Assembly: GCA_031262005.1 (NCBI GenBank)
Contig: JAISIO010000139.1
Coordinates: forward strand, 1 to 7,073
Length of the DNA: 7,073 nt
Origin: Bacteroidales bacterium
GTDB taxonomy: Bacteria; Bacteroidota; Bacteroidia; Bacteroidales; UBA1715
Reading direction: 5' to 3'
A model generated the notes under the pieces. The model saw only the letters and a list, made by a program, of their open reading frames with translations, was not told the origin of the DNA and made no database searches. Position 1 is the first letter of the stretch. Each line of letters starts with the position of its first letter. A program made the position numbers and the translations under genes. Shown here piece by piece: positions 1 to 5,979 of this stretch.

Positions 1-417
1 ATACCCGTGTTGCTTGAAGCCATAAAAGAACAGCAAACAATGATTGAAACGTTACAAAAGGAAGTACAATCATTACAGACGATAAATAGTTCATTAAAAT
101 CCGGAGAAATTGAATCAACACAAAATATGTCTCTTTCTGATGCCGCCAATTCCGAAACACTAACACTTTACCAAAACGCACCTAATCCGTTTAATGAACG
201 TACAACGGTTACATGCTATGTGCCACAGCACATTCAAAAAGTGCAACTATGCGTTTACAATATGCAAGGCGTGCAAGTGCAATGTATCACTATTACCGAA
301 CGAGGCAATGTTGCTATTGAAATAGAAGCAAGCGCACTTTCGGCTGGTATTTACAGCTATGTATTGCTTGCCGACGGAGCAGCGAGTGAAACTAAACAAA
401 TGATATTGACTAAATAA
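1..417 (+). CDS. C-terminal end of a secreted S74/tail-fibre-type protein with T9SS type A sorting domain (5' partial)
   Basis: The reading frame is open to the left edge and begins IPVLLEAIKEQQ, so the GTG at 7 is internal and not the start. From base 1, residues 3-33 form a heptad-like helix (I, L, V, L, I, L at 3/4 spacing), which suggests a coiled coil. A polar linker follows. Residues 53-138 are a T9SS type A domain with the NAPNPFN motif, a YNMQG turn, the LSAGIYSYVL strand and a basic TKQMILTK end. A segment like (I)PVL-x-EAIKEQQ before a coiled coil is, from family knowledge, what follows a peptidase S74 intramolecular chaperone domain in many Bacteroidetes proteins; that domain would lie left of the window and is inferred. 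T9SS domains send cargo through the outer membrane and are usually removed or swapped for a surface anchor. It is followed after 11 bases by the next secreted-protein gene, probably in one operon. The sorting domain is certain; the S74 assignment is moderate. Confidence 0.85.
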   Translation: MPVLLEAIKEQQTMIETLQKEVQSLQTINSSLKSGEIESTQNMSLSDAANSETLTLYQNAPNPFNERTTVTCYVPQHIQKVQLCVYNMQGVQVQCITITERGNVAIEIEASALSAGIYSYVLLADGAASETKQMILTK

Positions 418-422
418 GGAGG
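416..422 (+). promoter_or_regulatory. Strong Shine-Dalgarno AAGGAGG
   Basis: AAGGAGG overlaps the stop codon of the upstream gene (TAA at 415-417) and ends six bases before the ATG at 429. It decides the start: the TTG at 423 lies directly against the SD and would be too close. No comparable SD is visible before the other genes here, which fits the known low SD use in Bacteroidetes. The overlap with the stop would also permit translational coupling. Confidence 0.75.
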
Positions 423-428
423 TTGATT

Positions 429-1295
429 ATGAAAAAATTAGTTTTTACAGTTCTTACTTGTTGCTTTATATTGCAAGCCCATACACAAACAGAATTTGCT
501 CAAATCTTTGGAAAAGAATCAACTCAATGGCTTATACCACAACAGAATTGTCTCACTGAAGACGAGCAAGGCTGCTTGACAGTAATGGACACTGTTTCGA
601 TAGTTGGAACAGATAATGAATATAAACTTTTAGAAACTCCATTGTTTTCTATTGGAAAAATTAGAACAGATGAAATAAACTCCAAACTTTATTTTGTGCC
701 ACAAAATTCTACAGAAGAAATAGTGATTATGGACTTGAATTTAGTTGTTGGAGATGAATTTAATTTGACATACATATTTTACAACGGAACCGAATATAAA
801 AAAACAATAATCGTAGATAGTGTTTTTGTGCGCAATGGTAAAAAACATATTCAGTTTGACGACCTAATAAACAATCATTTTTCAGGTAAAACAAAAAGAA
901 TGTTTATTGAGGGAGTAGGTCCTAATTGGGGGTTTACGTATGATGGTTTTATTGCATGCAAATATAACGATGGTGTTCAATTATATTCTTTTGAAAATGA
1001 GTATATTAAAGATTGTTGTTTTATCTCAACATCAGTACATAATCAGATAATTGAGACTGATATTGCTATTTACCCTAATCCTATACAAGAAAAAGTACTT
1101 ATAACTATACCTAAAACAAAAGTTGGAAATACCAAGATGACAATTTACAATGGTATGGGTGAAATAATGTTAACACAAACAATTTCTCAAACACAAACAA
1201 TCATAGATGTATCACATTTTCCAGCAAATGCTATGTATTATTGTAAATTTCAACTGCCCAATGCAGTAGTCAGTAAAAAAGTGTTAAAACGATAA
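429..1295 (+). CDS. Secreted protein of unknown function with T9SS type A sorting domain
   Basis: A 288-residue protein. Residues 1-20 are a signal peptide (MKKLVFTVLTCCFILQAHTQ). The central part, about 21-205, is beta-rich with no enzyme motif I recognise. It contains EGVGPNWGF (161-169), which resembles the W-I-E-G-I-G-S-x-x-G pattern seen in many Bacteroidetes T9SS cargo proteins of this size, whose function is unknown. Residues 206-288 are a type A sorting domain: IYPNP at 214-218, IYNGMGE, a late aromatic strand (AMYYCKF) and a basic KKVLKR end. Six cysteines lie in the mature part, including a CC pair at 197-198, so disulfides are possible. The ATG at 429 is chosen because of the signal peptide and the AAGGAGG six bases upstream. 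It is separated from the next gene by 13 bases and likely co-transcribed. Sampled lines 601-660 and 721-780 each hold only 15 G/C in 60, poorer than the yihY-trmD genes. T9SS export is sure; the role is unknown. Confidence 0.88.
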   Translation: MKKLVFTVLTCCFILQAHTQTEFAQIFGKESTQWLIPQQNCLTEDEQGCLTVMDTVSIVGTDNEYKLLETPLFSIGKIRTDEINSKLYFVPQNSTEEIVIMDLNLVVGDEFNLTYIFYNGTEYKKTIIVDSVFVRNGKKHIQFDDLINNHFSGKTKRMFIEGVGPNWGFTYDGFIACKYNDGVQLYSFENEYIKDCCFISTSVHNQIIETDIAIYPNPIQEKVLITIPKTKVGNTKMTIYNGMGEIMLTQTISQTQTIIDVSHFPANAMYYCKFQLPNAVVSKKVLKR

Positions 1296-1308
1296 AAAAA
1301 GAGTAATT

Positions 1309-2802
1309 ATGAAAAATCTGTATATTTTACTAATTGGTTTTTGGGGGCTAATACCATTGGGTGTAAATGCGCAAAGCAAGAAGATCAGGGTATTATTGCC
1401 TACAGAACAAGAATTAATTACAAATGAAAATAGTAGACTTACATTTAAAAGTGAACGATATAACAAGATTTTAAAAGATTGTGATAGCCTAAAACAAGCA
1501 TTTCCATATTCTAAAAACGATACGCTACGGCGGGTGTATAGTGTTTTTTGCGAAACAGAAAAAATATCGTTATTGCAAGCTCACAAAAATAAAAAAGACA
1601 TTGAAGAATTATATGTTCATGAAGAGTGTAAAACGATAGAACTATATGACCCGATTGATTTTTACTGGAATTCTGCTTATCAAGATGGCACTCCCGTGTT
1701 GTGGCATTTGAAAAAAATTCAAGCAGACTCTGCATGGGATATTACAAAAGGAAGTTATTCGACAAAAATCGCAATATTAGATACATGGTTTGATATAAAC
1801 CATCCTGATTTACAAAATCAAATGTATTGCACGTATGATCCTTATGATAATCAGCCTTTTTATTCTGCTTCTACAGCCCTAAAGCAGCAGCATGGCACAA
1901 GGGTTGCAAGTTTTGCTGCTTCACATACCGATGGAGGCGGAGCATTAGCTGGGGTGGGTTTTAATTGTAAAATTATTCCATACAAAGCTTGGAATGGCTA
2001 TTATTTAGAAAGAGCTCATCATGCTTCTTTGGCAATGAATGCCGATGTGTTAACTTCAAGTGCGGGTGGTTGGAATTGTGATACCAATTTTAATAACATT
2101 GAGCGAATTGCTGTAAAAGAAATCTTAGACAATAACACTGTTATAGTAATGCCTGCAGGGAATGGATGGAATGGTACACATTGTGCTATAAACGGTATTC
2201 TTGGACCTTGGCGACCACTGCATCCTCATTATGACGACAGAATTATTATAGTATCGGGAACAGATAAGAACGATAATCATACATTTTTCTTTGATGGAAC
2301 AGATATTACACATTCTCACTTTCCATACGTAGATATTTGTTCGCCTGGTTATATACTCACTGGAGCAACAAGTACAATAGATGAAAATGGTAATCCAATT
2401 AACTGGCCATATCAAGGCATGCGTTCTGGTACTTCTTTTGCAACACCAATAGTCGCAGGTGTTTGTGCATTATTAAAAAGTATTAACCCTAATTTAACTC
2501 CTGCTGAAATTAAGAATATTATTAAATCAACAGCCGACCCTATTACTGATGCTTATTTGTATCCGGGGCAACTTGGTGCAGGGCGTATAAATGCTTATGC
2601 GGCTGTACAAGCTGCATGCCCTATAACCACTATTCCTCCTCAAACCATAACGAACACGCATCCGCCATTTACAGGGTGTAGAATATATGCAAAAAACGTA
2701 ACGGTAAAAAGCGGAGCAAAATTAACACTTGACGCTTCGTGTGAAGCAACAATAGAAAGCGACTTTGAAGTAGAACTTGGTTCGGAGTTGGAAATAAAAT
2801 AA
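1309..2802 (+). CDS. Secreted subtilisin-like serine protease (peptidase family S8)
   Basis: A 497-residue exported endopeptidase precursor. Residues 1-21 are a signal peptide (ending GVNA-Q). Residues 22-130 are a charged N-terminal region, possibly a propeptide, that I cannot match to I9. The S8 domain spans about 131-435. The triad is visible: Asp158 in ILDTWFDINHPDL, His195 in QQHGTRVAS, and Ser376 in SGTSFATPIVAG, with Asn285 in MPAGNGWN as oxyanion residue. The Asp motif is D-T-W where subtilases usually have D-[ST]-G, but the rest looks intact and active. Residues 436-497 form a Thr/Pro linker and a short module with repeating V/L-x-x-G-x-x-L turns ending GSELEIK. This resembles the short C-terminal module called 3-coathanger stack in Bacteroidetes proteins (from memory, unverified). 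There is no PNP-type T9SS domain. It lies 13 bases after a T9SS cargo gene and ends before a strong terminator, so it is probably the last gene of the operon. The start gives a good signal peptide but no SD. Confidence 0.92.
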   Translation: MKNLYILLIGFWGLIPLGVNAQSKKIRVLLPTEQELITNENSRLTFKSERYNKILKDCDSLKQAFPYSKNDTLRRVYSVFCETEKISLLQAHKNKKDIEELYVHEECKTIELYDPIDFYWNSAYQDGTPVLWHLKKIQADSAWDITKGSYSTKIAILDTWFDINHPDLQNQMYCTYDPYDNQPFYSASTALKQQHGTRVASFAASHTDGGGALAGVGFNCKIIPYKAWNGYYLERAHHASLAMNADVLTSSAGGWNCDTNFNNIERIAVKEILDNNTVIVMPAGNGWNGTHCAINGILGPWRPLHPHYDDRIIIVSGTDKNDNHTFFFDGTDITHSHFPYVDICSPGYILTGATSTIDENGNPINWPYQGMRSGTSFATPIVAGVCALLKSINPNLTPAEIKNIIKSTADPITDAYLYPGQLGAGRINAYAAVQAACPITTIPPQTITNTHPPFTGCRIYAKNVTVKSGAKLTLDASCEATIESDFEVELGSELEIK

Positions 2803-2829
2803 TTCCACTATTTTGTATTCTATCGTATA

Positions 2830-2867
2830 AAAAAAGAGATTGTTCACTTTTGAACAATCTCTTTTTT
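2830..2867. terminator. Bidirectional intrinsic terminator
   Basis: A perfect 17-bp stem (2830-2846 pairing with 2851-2867) closes a CTTT loop (2847-2850). The core is GAGATTGTTCA with its complement. The outer six pairs are A-T, giving a T-run of six on the plus strand and seven on the minus strand. It sits 27 bases after the protease stop and could stop transcripts arriving from either side. Confidence 0.9.
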
Positions 2868-2871
2868 ATCT

Positions 2872-2931
2872 TTATTGATGTTTTATTCTGTTATTTATCA
2901 GCATATTGTATACTAATTTTAGTGATTCCAT
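2872..2931 (-). CDS. Possible 19-residue small protein or remnant of a gene start
   Basis: On the minus strand, an ATG at 2931 opens a 19-codon frame (starts MESLKLVYNM, ends NRIKHQ) with its TAA at 2874-2872, four bases before the shared terminator hairpin. A promoter-like TTG-N19-TATCTTTG lies upstream, and 16 bases separate its last G from the ATG. That is exactly the spacing seen between the -7 element and the ATG of trmD in this window. The peptide is basic and partly amphipathic with no recognised family. It could be a real small protein, the beginning of a gene whose remainder was deleted, the ORF of a short non-coding transcript, or chance in AT-rich DNA. Promoter, ORF and terminator in correct order raise it above noise, but a 20-codon ORF alone is weak evidence. 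Confidence 0.25.
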   Translation of the reverse strand: MESLKLVYNMLINNRIKHQ

Positions 2932-2947
2932 TTTTGCCTAATTTGCA

Positions 2948-2977
2948 CAAAGATAACTTTTTTAGATACTTTACCAA
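2948..2977 (-). promoter_or_regulatory. Candidate Bacteroidetes promoter on the minus strand
   Basis: Read on the minus strand, TTG (2977-2975) is followed after 19 bases by TATCTTTG (2955-2948). This fits the Bacteroidetes pattern TTG-N17-23-TAnnTTTG. A transcript would start near 2941-2943 and run left into the terminator, about 75-115 bases long. The same octamer is the -7 element of the plus-strand promoter at 5180-5187. Confidence 0.4.
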
Positions 2978-3044
2978 GTAGTCATTTTCTTTTTTATGGT
3001 TGAAAATTCGGGAATGCCATATTCACTATTCCAAAACACTTTTG

Positions 3045-3052
3045 TATTTTTG
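3045..3052 (+). promoter_or_regulatory. Candidate -7 element (TATTTTTG) for the YihY gene
   Basis: TATTTTTG matches TAnnTTTG and lies 63 bases before the ATG at 3116. No TTTG or TTG stands at the expected distance upstream, and the region is T-rich, so a chance match is possible. If used, the leader would be about 55-60 bases and would contain the whole tandem repeat at 3081-3113. Confidence 0.35.
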
Positions 3053-3080
3053 CTTATAATTAGTTACTTAGAGTGTTCTG

Positions 3081-3113
3081 TTATTCAGTTATTCAATTAC
3101 TCAGTTATTACAA
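3081..3113 (+). repeat. Degenerate 8-bp tandem repeat abutting a start codon
   Basis: Four units follow one another: TTATTCAG, TTATTCAA, TTACTCAG and TTATTACAA (nine bases), and the next bases TTATG contain the ATG of the YihY gene at 3116. The consensus is TTATTCAR. Read through in the frame of the following gene it would give SVIQLFNYSVI-type residues, which do not look like protein. Similar AT-rich short repeats occur in intergenic DNA of Bacteroidetes; this is recollection, not a search. Confidence 0.7.
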
Positions 3114-3115
3114 TT

Positions 3116-4411
3116 ATGTTCAAAAAAATATTTCAACGCATACAATCGTGGGTGTGGGCTACACAAACGCTTCATGCTCATTCGCACATATTACGCACGG
3201 CGCGCATTACGTGGTATTCTTACAAAAGTTTTCGAGACAATCGTGTGATTGAAAAAGCATCGGCACTTACCTATTACAGTTTGCTTTCGTTGGTGCCGCT
3301 GCTTGCCATGGCGTTTGCTATTGCCAAAGGATTCGGTATACAGGCGTACATTGAAAATGTTATCAATACCACTTTGTCCGATAAGCCGGAATTTGCAGCT
3401 CAGATACAAGAATTTGCCACTGCGCTGCTCAATAATACGAACGGTGGAGTGATTGCTGGTGTTGGATTGGTAGTGTTGTTTTGGTCTATTATCAAACTTA
3501 TGGGCAATATTGAAAGTGCACTCAATCATATTTGGGCGGTGAAAAAACAGCGCAGTTTTACTCGTAAAATCACCGATTATTTTACCATTGTGTTGCTCAC
3601 TCCGCTGCTTTTGTATGTGTCGAATAGTGCCACCTCGTTCATTTCTTCGAGCGTAGCATCTCTTGCCGCTACGGGTTCGTGGGTGCAGTCGGTGGCGGGG
3701 CTTCTTGCTTTCGTTATCAATCTATTGCCCTACAGTTTGATTTGGTTTGCATTTGCTTTGCTCTATATGGTTATGCCTAATACGCGAGTTGCGTTTCGGT
3801 CGGCGTTTTTGGGCGGTTTTATTGCCGGCGTGGTGTTTCAGCTTGTGCAATATGCATATATACGTTTTCAAATAGGCGTGAGCAATTACAATACTATTTA
3901 TGGTAGTTTTGCTGCTTTGCCGCTGTTCTTAATATGGTTGCAAACCTCGTGGGTGGTGGTATTGCTTGGTGCCGAAATTGCATACGCTGCGCAAAATATT
4001 ACAAACTTTGAAAGCGAAGTTGCCAGCAACAATATGAGTCATACACTAAAAAATACGCTATCGTTGTGGGTTTTGCACACAATTATTGTAAATTTTGACA
4101 CGGGTAAACCTGCGCCTTCTCTTTCGGAATTAAGCGAAGAATTATCAATACCGCAAAAATTGCTTAACACGCTTTTGATGCGCCTTGTTGATGCCAATTT
4201 GCTGTATGAAAACAAGTCTTCCGATGACAAACGGTCAACGTTTTCGCCTGCTGTTTCACCTGATTTAATGACTGTGGGCTATTGTCTTACACAGATCGAA
4301 ACTGTTGGGGTAAACGAAATTCAAATTCCCAATACCGATCAATTTGTTGCATTTGTAAATCGGATTCACTATGAAACGAATGGAAACAAAACTCTATTGA
4401 AAATGATTTGA
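3116..4411 (+). CDS. YihY/virulence factor BrkB family inner-membrane protein
   Basis: A 431-residue polytopic membrane protein of unknown molecular function. The family was once mislabelled RNase BN, but that activity belongs to another protein. About six membrane segments are visible: roughly 47-70, 111-130, 153-175, 190-217, 226-246 and 265-289. Family signatures are EKASALTYYSLLSLVPLLA (46-64), NIESALNHIW (131-140) and the YGSFAALPLFLIWL segment (262-275) leading to WVVVLLGAEIAYA. Residues about 300-431 are a soluble tail with a winged-helix-like pattern (LSELSEELSIPQKLLNTLLMRLVDANLL, near 336-363). This tail is common in Bacteroidetes members and absent from the short E. coli YihY. The ATG at 3116 is chosen because family similarity begins just after it; an in-frame extension to 2996 runs through the repeat and is rejected. 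No SD is seen. trmD starts 59 bases downstream with its own -7 element, so the two may be only partly co-transcribed. Confidence 0.93.
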   Translation: MFKKIFQRIQSWVWATQTLHAHSHILRTARITWYSYKSFRDNRVIEKASALTYYSLLSLVPLLAMAFAIAKGFGIQAYIENVINTTLSDKPEFAAQIQEFATALLNNTNGGVIAGVGLVVLFWSIIKLMGNIESALNHIWAVKKQRSFTRKITDYFTIVLLTPLLLYVSNSATSFISSSVASLAATGSWVQSVAGLLAFVINLLPYSLIWFAFALLYMVMPNTRVAFRSAFLGGFIAGVVFQLVQYAYIRFQIGVSNYNTIYGSFAALPLFLIWLQTSWVVVLLGAEIAYAAQNITNFESEVASNNMSHTLKNTLSLWVLHTIIVNFDTGKPAPSLSELSEELSIPQKLLNTLLMRLVDANLLYENKSSDDKRSTFSPAVSPDLMTVGYCLTQIETVGVNEIQIPNTDQFVAFVNRIHYETNGNKTLLKMI

Positions 4412-4446
4412 GAAACGTTGTACGAATACTCGTTCATAAAAATTCC

Positions 4447-4454
4447 TACTTTTG
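4447..4454 (+). promoter_or_regulatory. Candidate -7 element (TACTTTTG) for trmD
   Basis: TACTTTTG fits TAnnTTTG and ends 16 bases before the trmD ATG, giving a leader of only about ten bases. The nearest upstream TTG (4418-4420) is 26 bases away, too far for a good -33 match, so this is a partial promoter. The site lies in the 59-base gap after the YihY stop. Confidence 0.5.
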
Positions 4455-4470
4455 CAAAAAAATATTCATT

Positions 4471-5145
4471 ATGCGCATTGATATACTAACTGTTTTGCCC
4501 GAATTGCTCGAAAGTCCGTTTAACACATCGATTATTCGTCGGGCGCAAGACAAGAATATTGTTGAAATTCATATTCATAATATTCGTGATTACAGTACCG
4601 ATAAACACAAGCGTGTAGATGATTACGCATTTGGTGGCAGTGCTGGAATGGTTCTACAAATAGAGCCTATTCATAAATGTTTGCAAGCATTGATGACCGA
4701 ACGCACCTACGATGAAATTGTGTATATGACTCCCGATGGTGCAACCTTCAATCAACGGGAGGCAAACACACTTTCGCTTGCGCAGAATATCATAATCATT
4801 TGCGGTCATTATAAAGGTATAGATCACCGCATACGTGAGCAGTTTGTAACAAAGGAAATTTCTATAGGCGATTTTGTGATTACTGGTGGCGAATTAGCTG
4901 CTGCCGTAGTTACCGATAGTGTGGTGCGTTTGCTTCCCGGTGCCATGAGTGATATTGCTTCGGCACTGAGCGATTCGTTTCAGGATAATTTACTCGCTCC
5001 GCCGGTGTACACCCGTCCCGAAGTATACAATGGTTGGGCTGTTCCCGAAATTTTACTTTCGGGAAATACCAAAGAGATAGAAAAATGGCAGTTGGAACAA
5101 TCGTTGCAGCGCACACAATTACTTCGTCCGGATTTATTGGAGTAA
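4471..5145 (+). CDS. trmD: tRNA (guanine-N1-)-methyltransferase TrmD
   Basis: A 224-residue cytoplasmic SPOUT-class enzyme that transfers a methyl group from S-adenosylmethionine to N1 of G37 in tRNAs with G36, preventing +1 frameshifting; it is usually essential. Motifs are complete: FGGSAGM (54-60), YMTPDG (85-90), CGHYKGIDHR (111-120), and the trefoil-knot cofactor loop EISIGDFVITGGELA (129-143). Arg153 and Asp168 (in ALSDSF) align with the catalytic Arg154/Asp169 known from characterised TrmD. The end reads LLSGNTKEIEKW then LRPDLLE, as expected. Length matches the family. The ATG at 4471 is chosen because TrmD begins MRIDILTVLPELLESPF; an in-frame extension to 4408 overlaps the YihY stop and the -7 element. 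The usual rpsP-rimM-trmD-rplS operon of many bacteria is not seen here: neighbours are a YihY gene and an outer-membrane protein gene, which is common in Bacteroidetes. Confidence 0.98.
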   Translation: MRIDILTVLPELLESPFNTSIIRRAQDKNIVEIHIHNIRDYSTDKHKRVDDYAFGGSAGMVLQIEPIHKCLQALMTERTYDEIVYMTPDGATFNQREANTLSLAQNIIIICGHYKGIDHRIREQFVTKEISIGDFVITGGELAAAVVTDSVVRLLPGAMSDIASALSDSFQDNLLAPPVYTRPEVYNGWAVPEILLSGNTKEIEKWQLEQSLQRTQLLRPDLLE

Positions 5146-5157
5146 ATAGACGCAATT

Positions 5158-5187
5158 TTTGTATGTCTCAGAAAAAAACTATCTTTG
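5158..5187 (+). promoter_or_regulatory. Bacteroidetes-type promoter (TTTG-N18-TATCTTTG)
   Basis: TTTG (5158-5161) and TATCTTTG (5180-5187) are 18 bases apart, an excellent match to the -33/-7 consensus TTTG / TAnnTTTG. It begins 12 bases after the trmD stop and implies a start near 5193 and a leader of about 55 bases before the ATG at 5248. The leader holds a five-codon ORF (ATG at 5198, TAA at 5210-5212), probably incidental. Confidence 0.75.
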
Positions 5188-5247
5188 TTGCTCCAATATG
5201 GACTATAAATAAACGCCTTGCAATATATTAGCCAATCTGTTAAACCA

Positions 5248-5979
5248 ATGAAAATACTATATTCATTCTTTTGTATACTTTTCTGCTCTGTGGGAAGTTT
5301 GCAAGCTCAAGATTTGATACCTATCCCCACAAAAACAAAAGCGATATACAGCAATTGGGTTGCTGATTTATCGTTTCAATTTGCCAACAAACAGTTAGCA
5401 ACTGAAAATGAAAGCGAAATAGCGGTGCGCACCATAGCGTTTACCAATTTTACGCATTTTACACATTGTAATTTTAGCAATAATTTAGGATTGACCGCAG
5501 GTTTGGGACTGCGCAATATAGGCATACGGGCGCGTAATGAAACTATTGACGATGTAACGTATAAACGCACGGTGCACCGTGTATATACCGCTAATGCTTC
5601 GTTAGCTCTCAAATTGGGTTCGTTTTCAAAACACTGTTTTGTGTATGGCGGCGGTGAATATGATATGGCATTTCACTTTCGCCAACGATTGAAAACAAAA
5701 ACAAATTCCCAAACCAAACAAGGCGAATGGTTTAGCAATGCTACCGACCGATTTTTACCGTCGATATTTGTGGGAATACAAATGCCCAAAGGAATGAATT
5801 TGAAATGTTCATACTATCTCAATGATTTATTCAACAACAATTACAGCGGAAAAATTGAGCATTTCCCTGTTTACACACAATCACAAATAATAAATATTAC
5901 CGTTTCGTTCCAGTATCGTAACAATATTTTTAGAGCCTTGCACAATCGTGATGCAAAGCCAAAATCAGTTGATATATAA
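5248..5979 (+). CDS. Probable outer-membrane beta-barrel protein of unknown function
   Basis: A 243-residue protein. Residues 1-21 are a signal peptide ending SLQAQ, a typical Bacteroidetes cleavage site. The mature part is mostly alternating polar/apolar strands with Gly and aromatic residues: FQFANKQL, NNLGLTAGLGLRNIGIRAR (78-96), TANASLALKLG (114-124), KHCFVYGGGEYDMAFHFRQ (128-146), PSIFVGIQMPKGMNLKCSYY (171-190), and a late strand IINITVSFQY (224-233). This suggests a small barrel of about eight to ten strands. It ends in a basic tail (RDAKPKSVDI) instead of the usual terminal aromatic residue. I do not recognise a named family, and whether it is a transport, adhesion or assembly protein cannot be told. 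The ATG at 5248 is chosen for the signal peptide; an upstream in-frame start at 5218 would add ten polar residues before it. It has a strong promoter of its own and a 178-base gap to the next gene, so it is probably transcribed alone or with weak read-through. Confidence 0.8.
   Translation: MKILYSFFCILFCSVGSLQAQDLIPIPTKTKAIYSNWVADLSFQFANKQLATENESEIAVRTIAFTNFTHFTHCNFSNNLGLTAGLGLRNIGIRARNETIDDVTYKRTVHRVYTANASLALKLGSFSKHCFVYGGGEYDMAFHFRQRLKTKTNSQTKQGEWFSNATDRFLPSIFVGIQMPKGMNLKCSYYLNDLFNNNYSGKIEHFPVYTQSQIINITVSFQYRNNIFRALHNRDAKPKSVDI

Larger units (their letters stand above)
2803..3115. other. 313-base intergenic region with terminator, possible minus-strand mini-gene and tandem repeat
   Basis: No ordinary protein gene fits here. 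The stretch is very AT-rich. From left to right it holds the bidirectional hairpin terminator (2830-2867), a 19-codon minus-strand ORF (2872-2931) with a promoter-like sequence (2948-2977), a plus-strand -7-like element (3045-3052), and an 8-bp degenerate tandem repeat (3081-3113) that abuts the YihY start codon. The frame of the YihY gene stays open upstream to 2996. That extension runs through the repeat and lacks protein-like character, so it is treated as leader. Confidence 0.7.

Noticed and set aside
1..417. Prophage tail fibre, suggested by the S74-like context
   Set aside because: The T9SS sorting domain and the neighbouring T9SS cargo gene point to a host surface protein; no other phage gene is present.
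2996..3115. Upstream in-frame extension of the YihY gene
   Set aside because: It reads through the tandem repeat and the -7 element, is not protein-like, and family similarity starts after 3116.
3191..3529. Minus-strand 112-codon ORF
   Set aside because: It lies wholly within the YihY coding region, whose frame has clear family motifs.
4414..4436. Small hairpin ACGA-ATAC-TCGT as a terminator after the YihY gene
   Set aside because: Only four pairs and no T-run follows.
4408..4470. Upstream in-frame extension of trmD overlapping the YihY stop
   Set aside because: TrmD proteins begin MRID; the extension covers the -7 element and adds residues foreign to the family.
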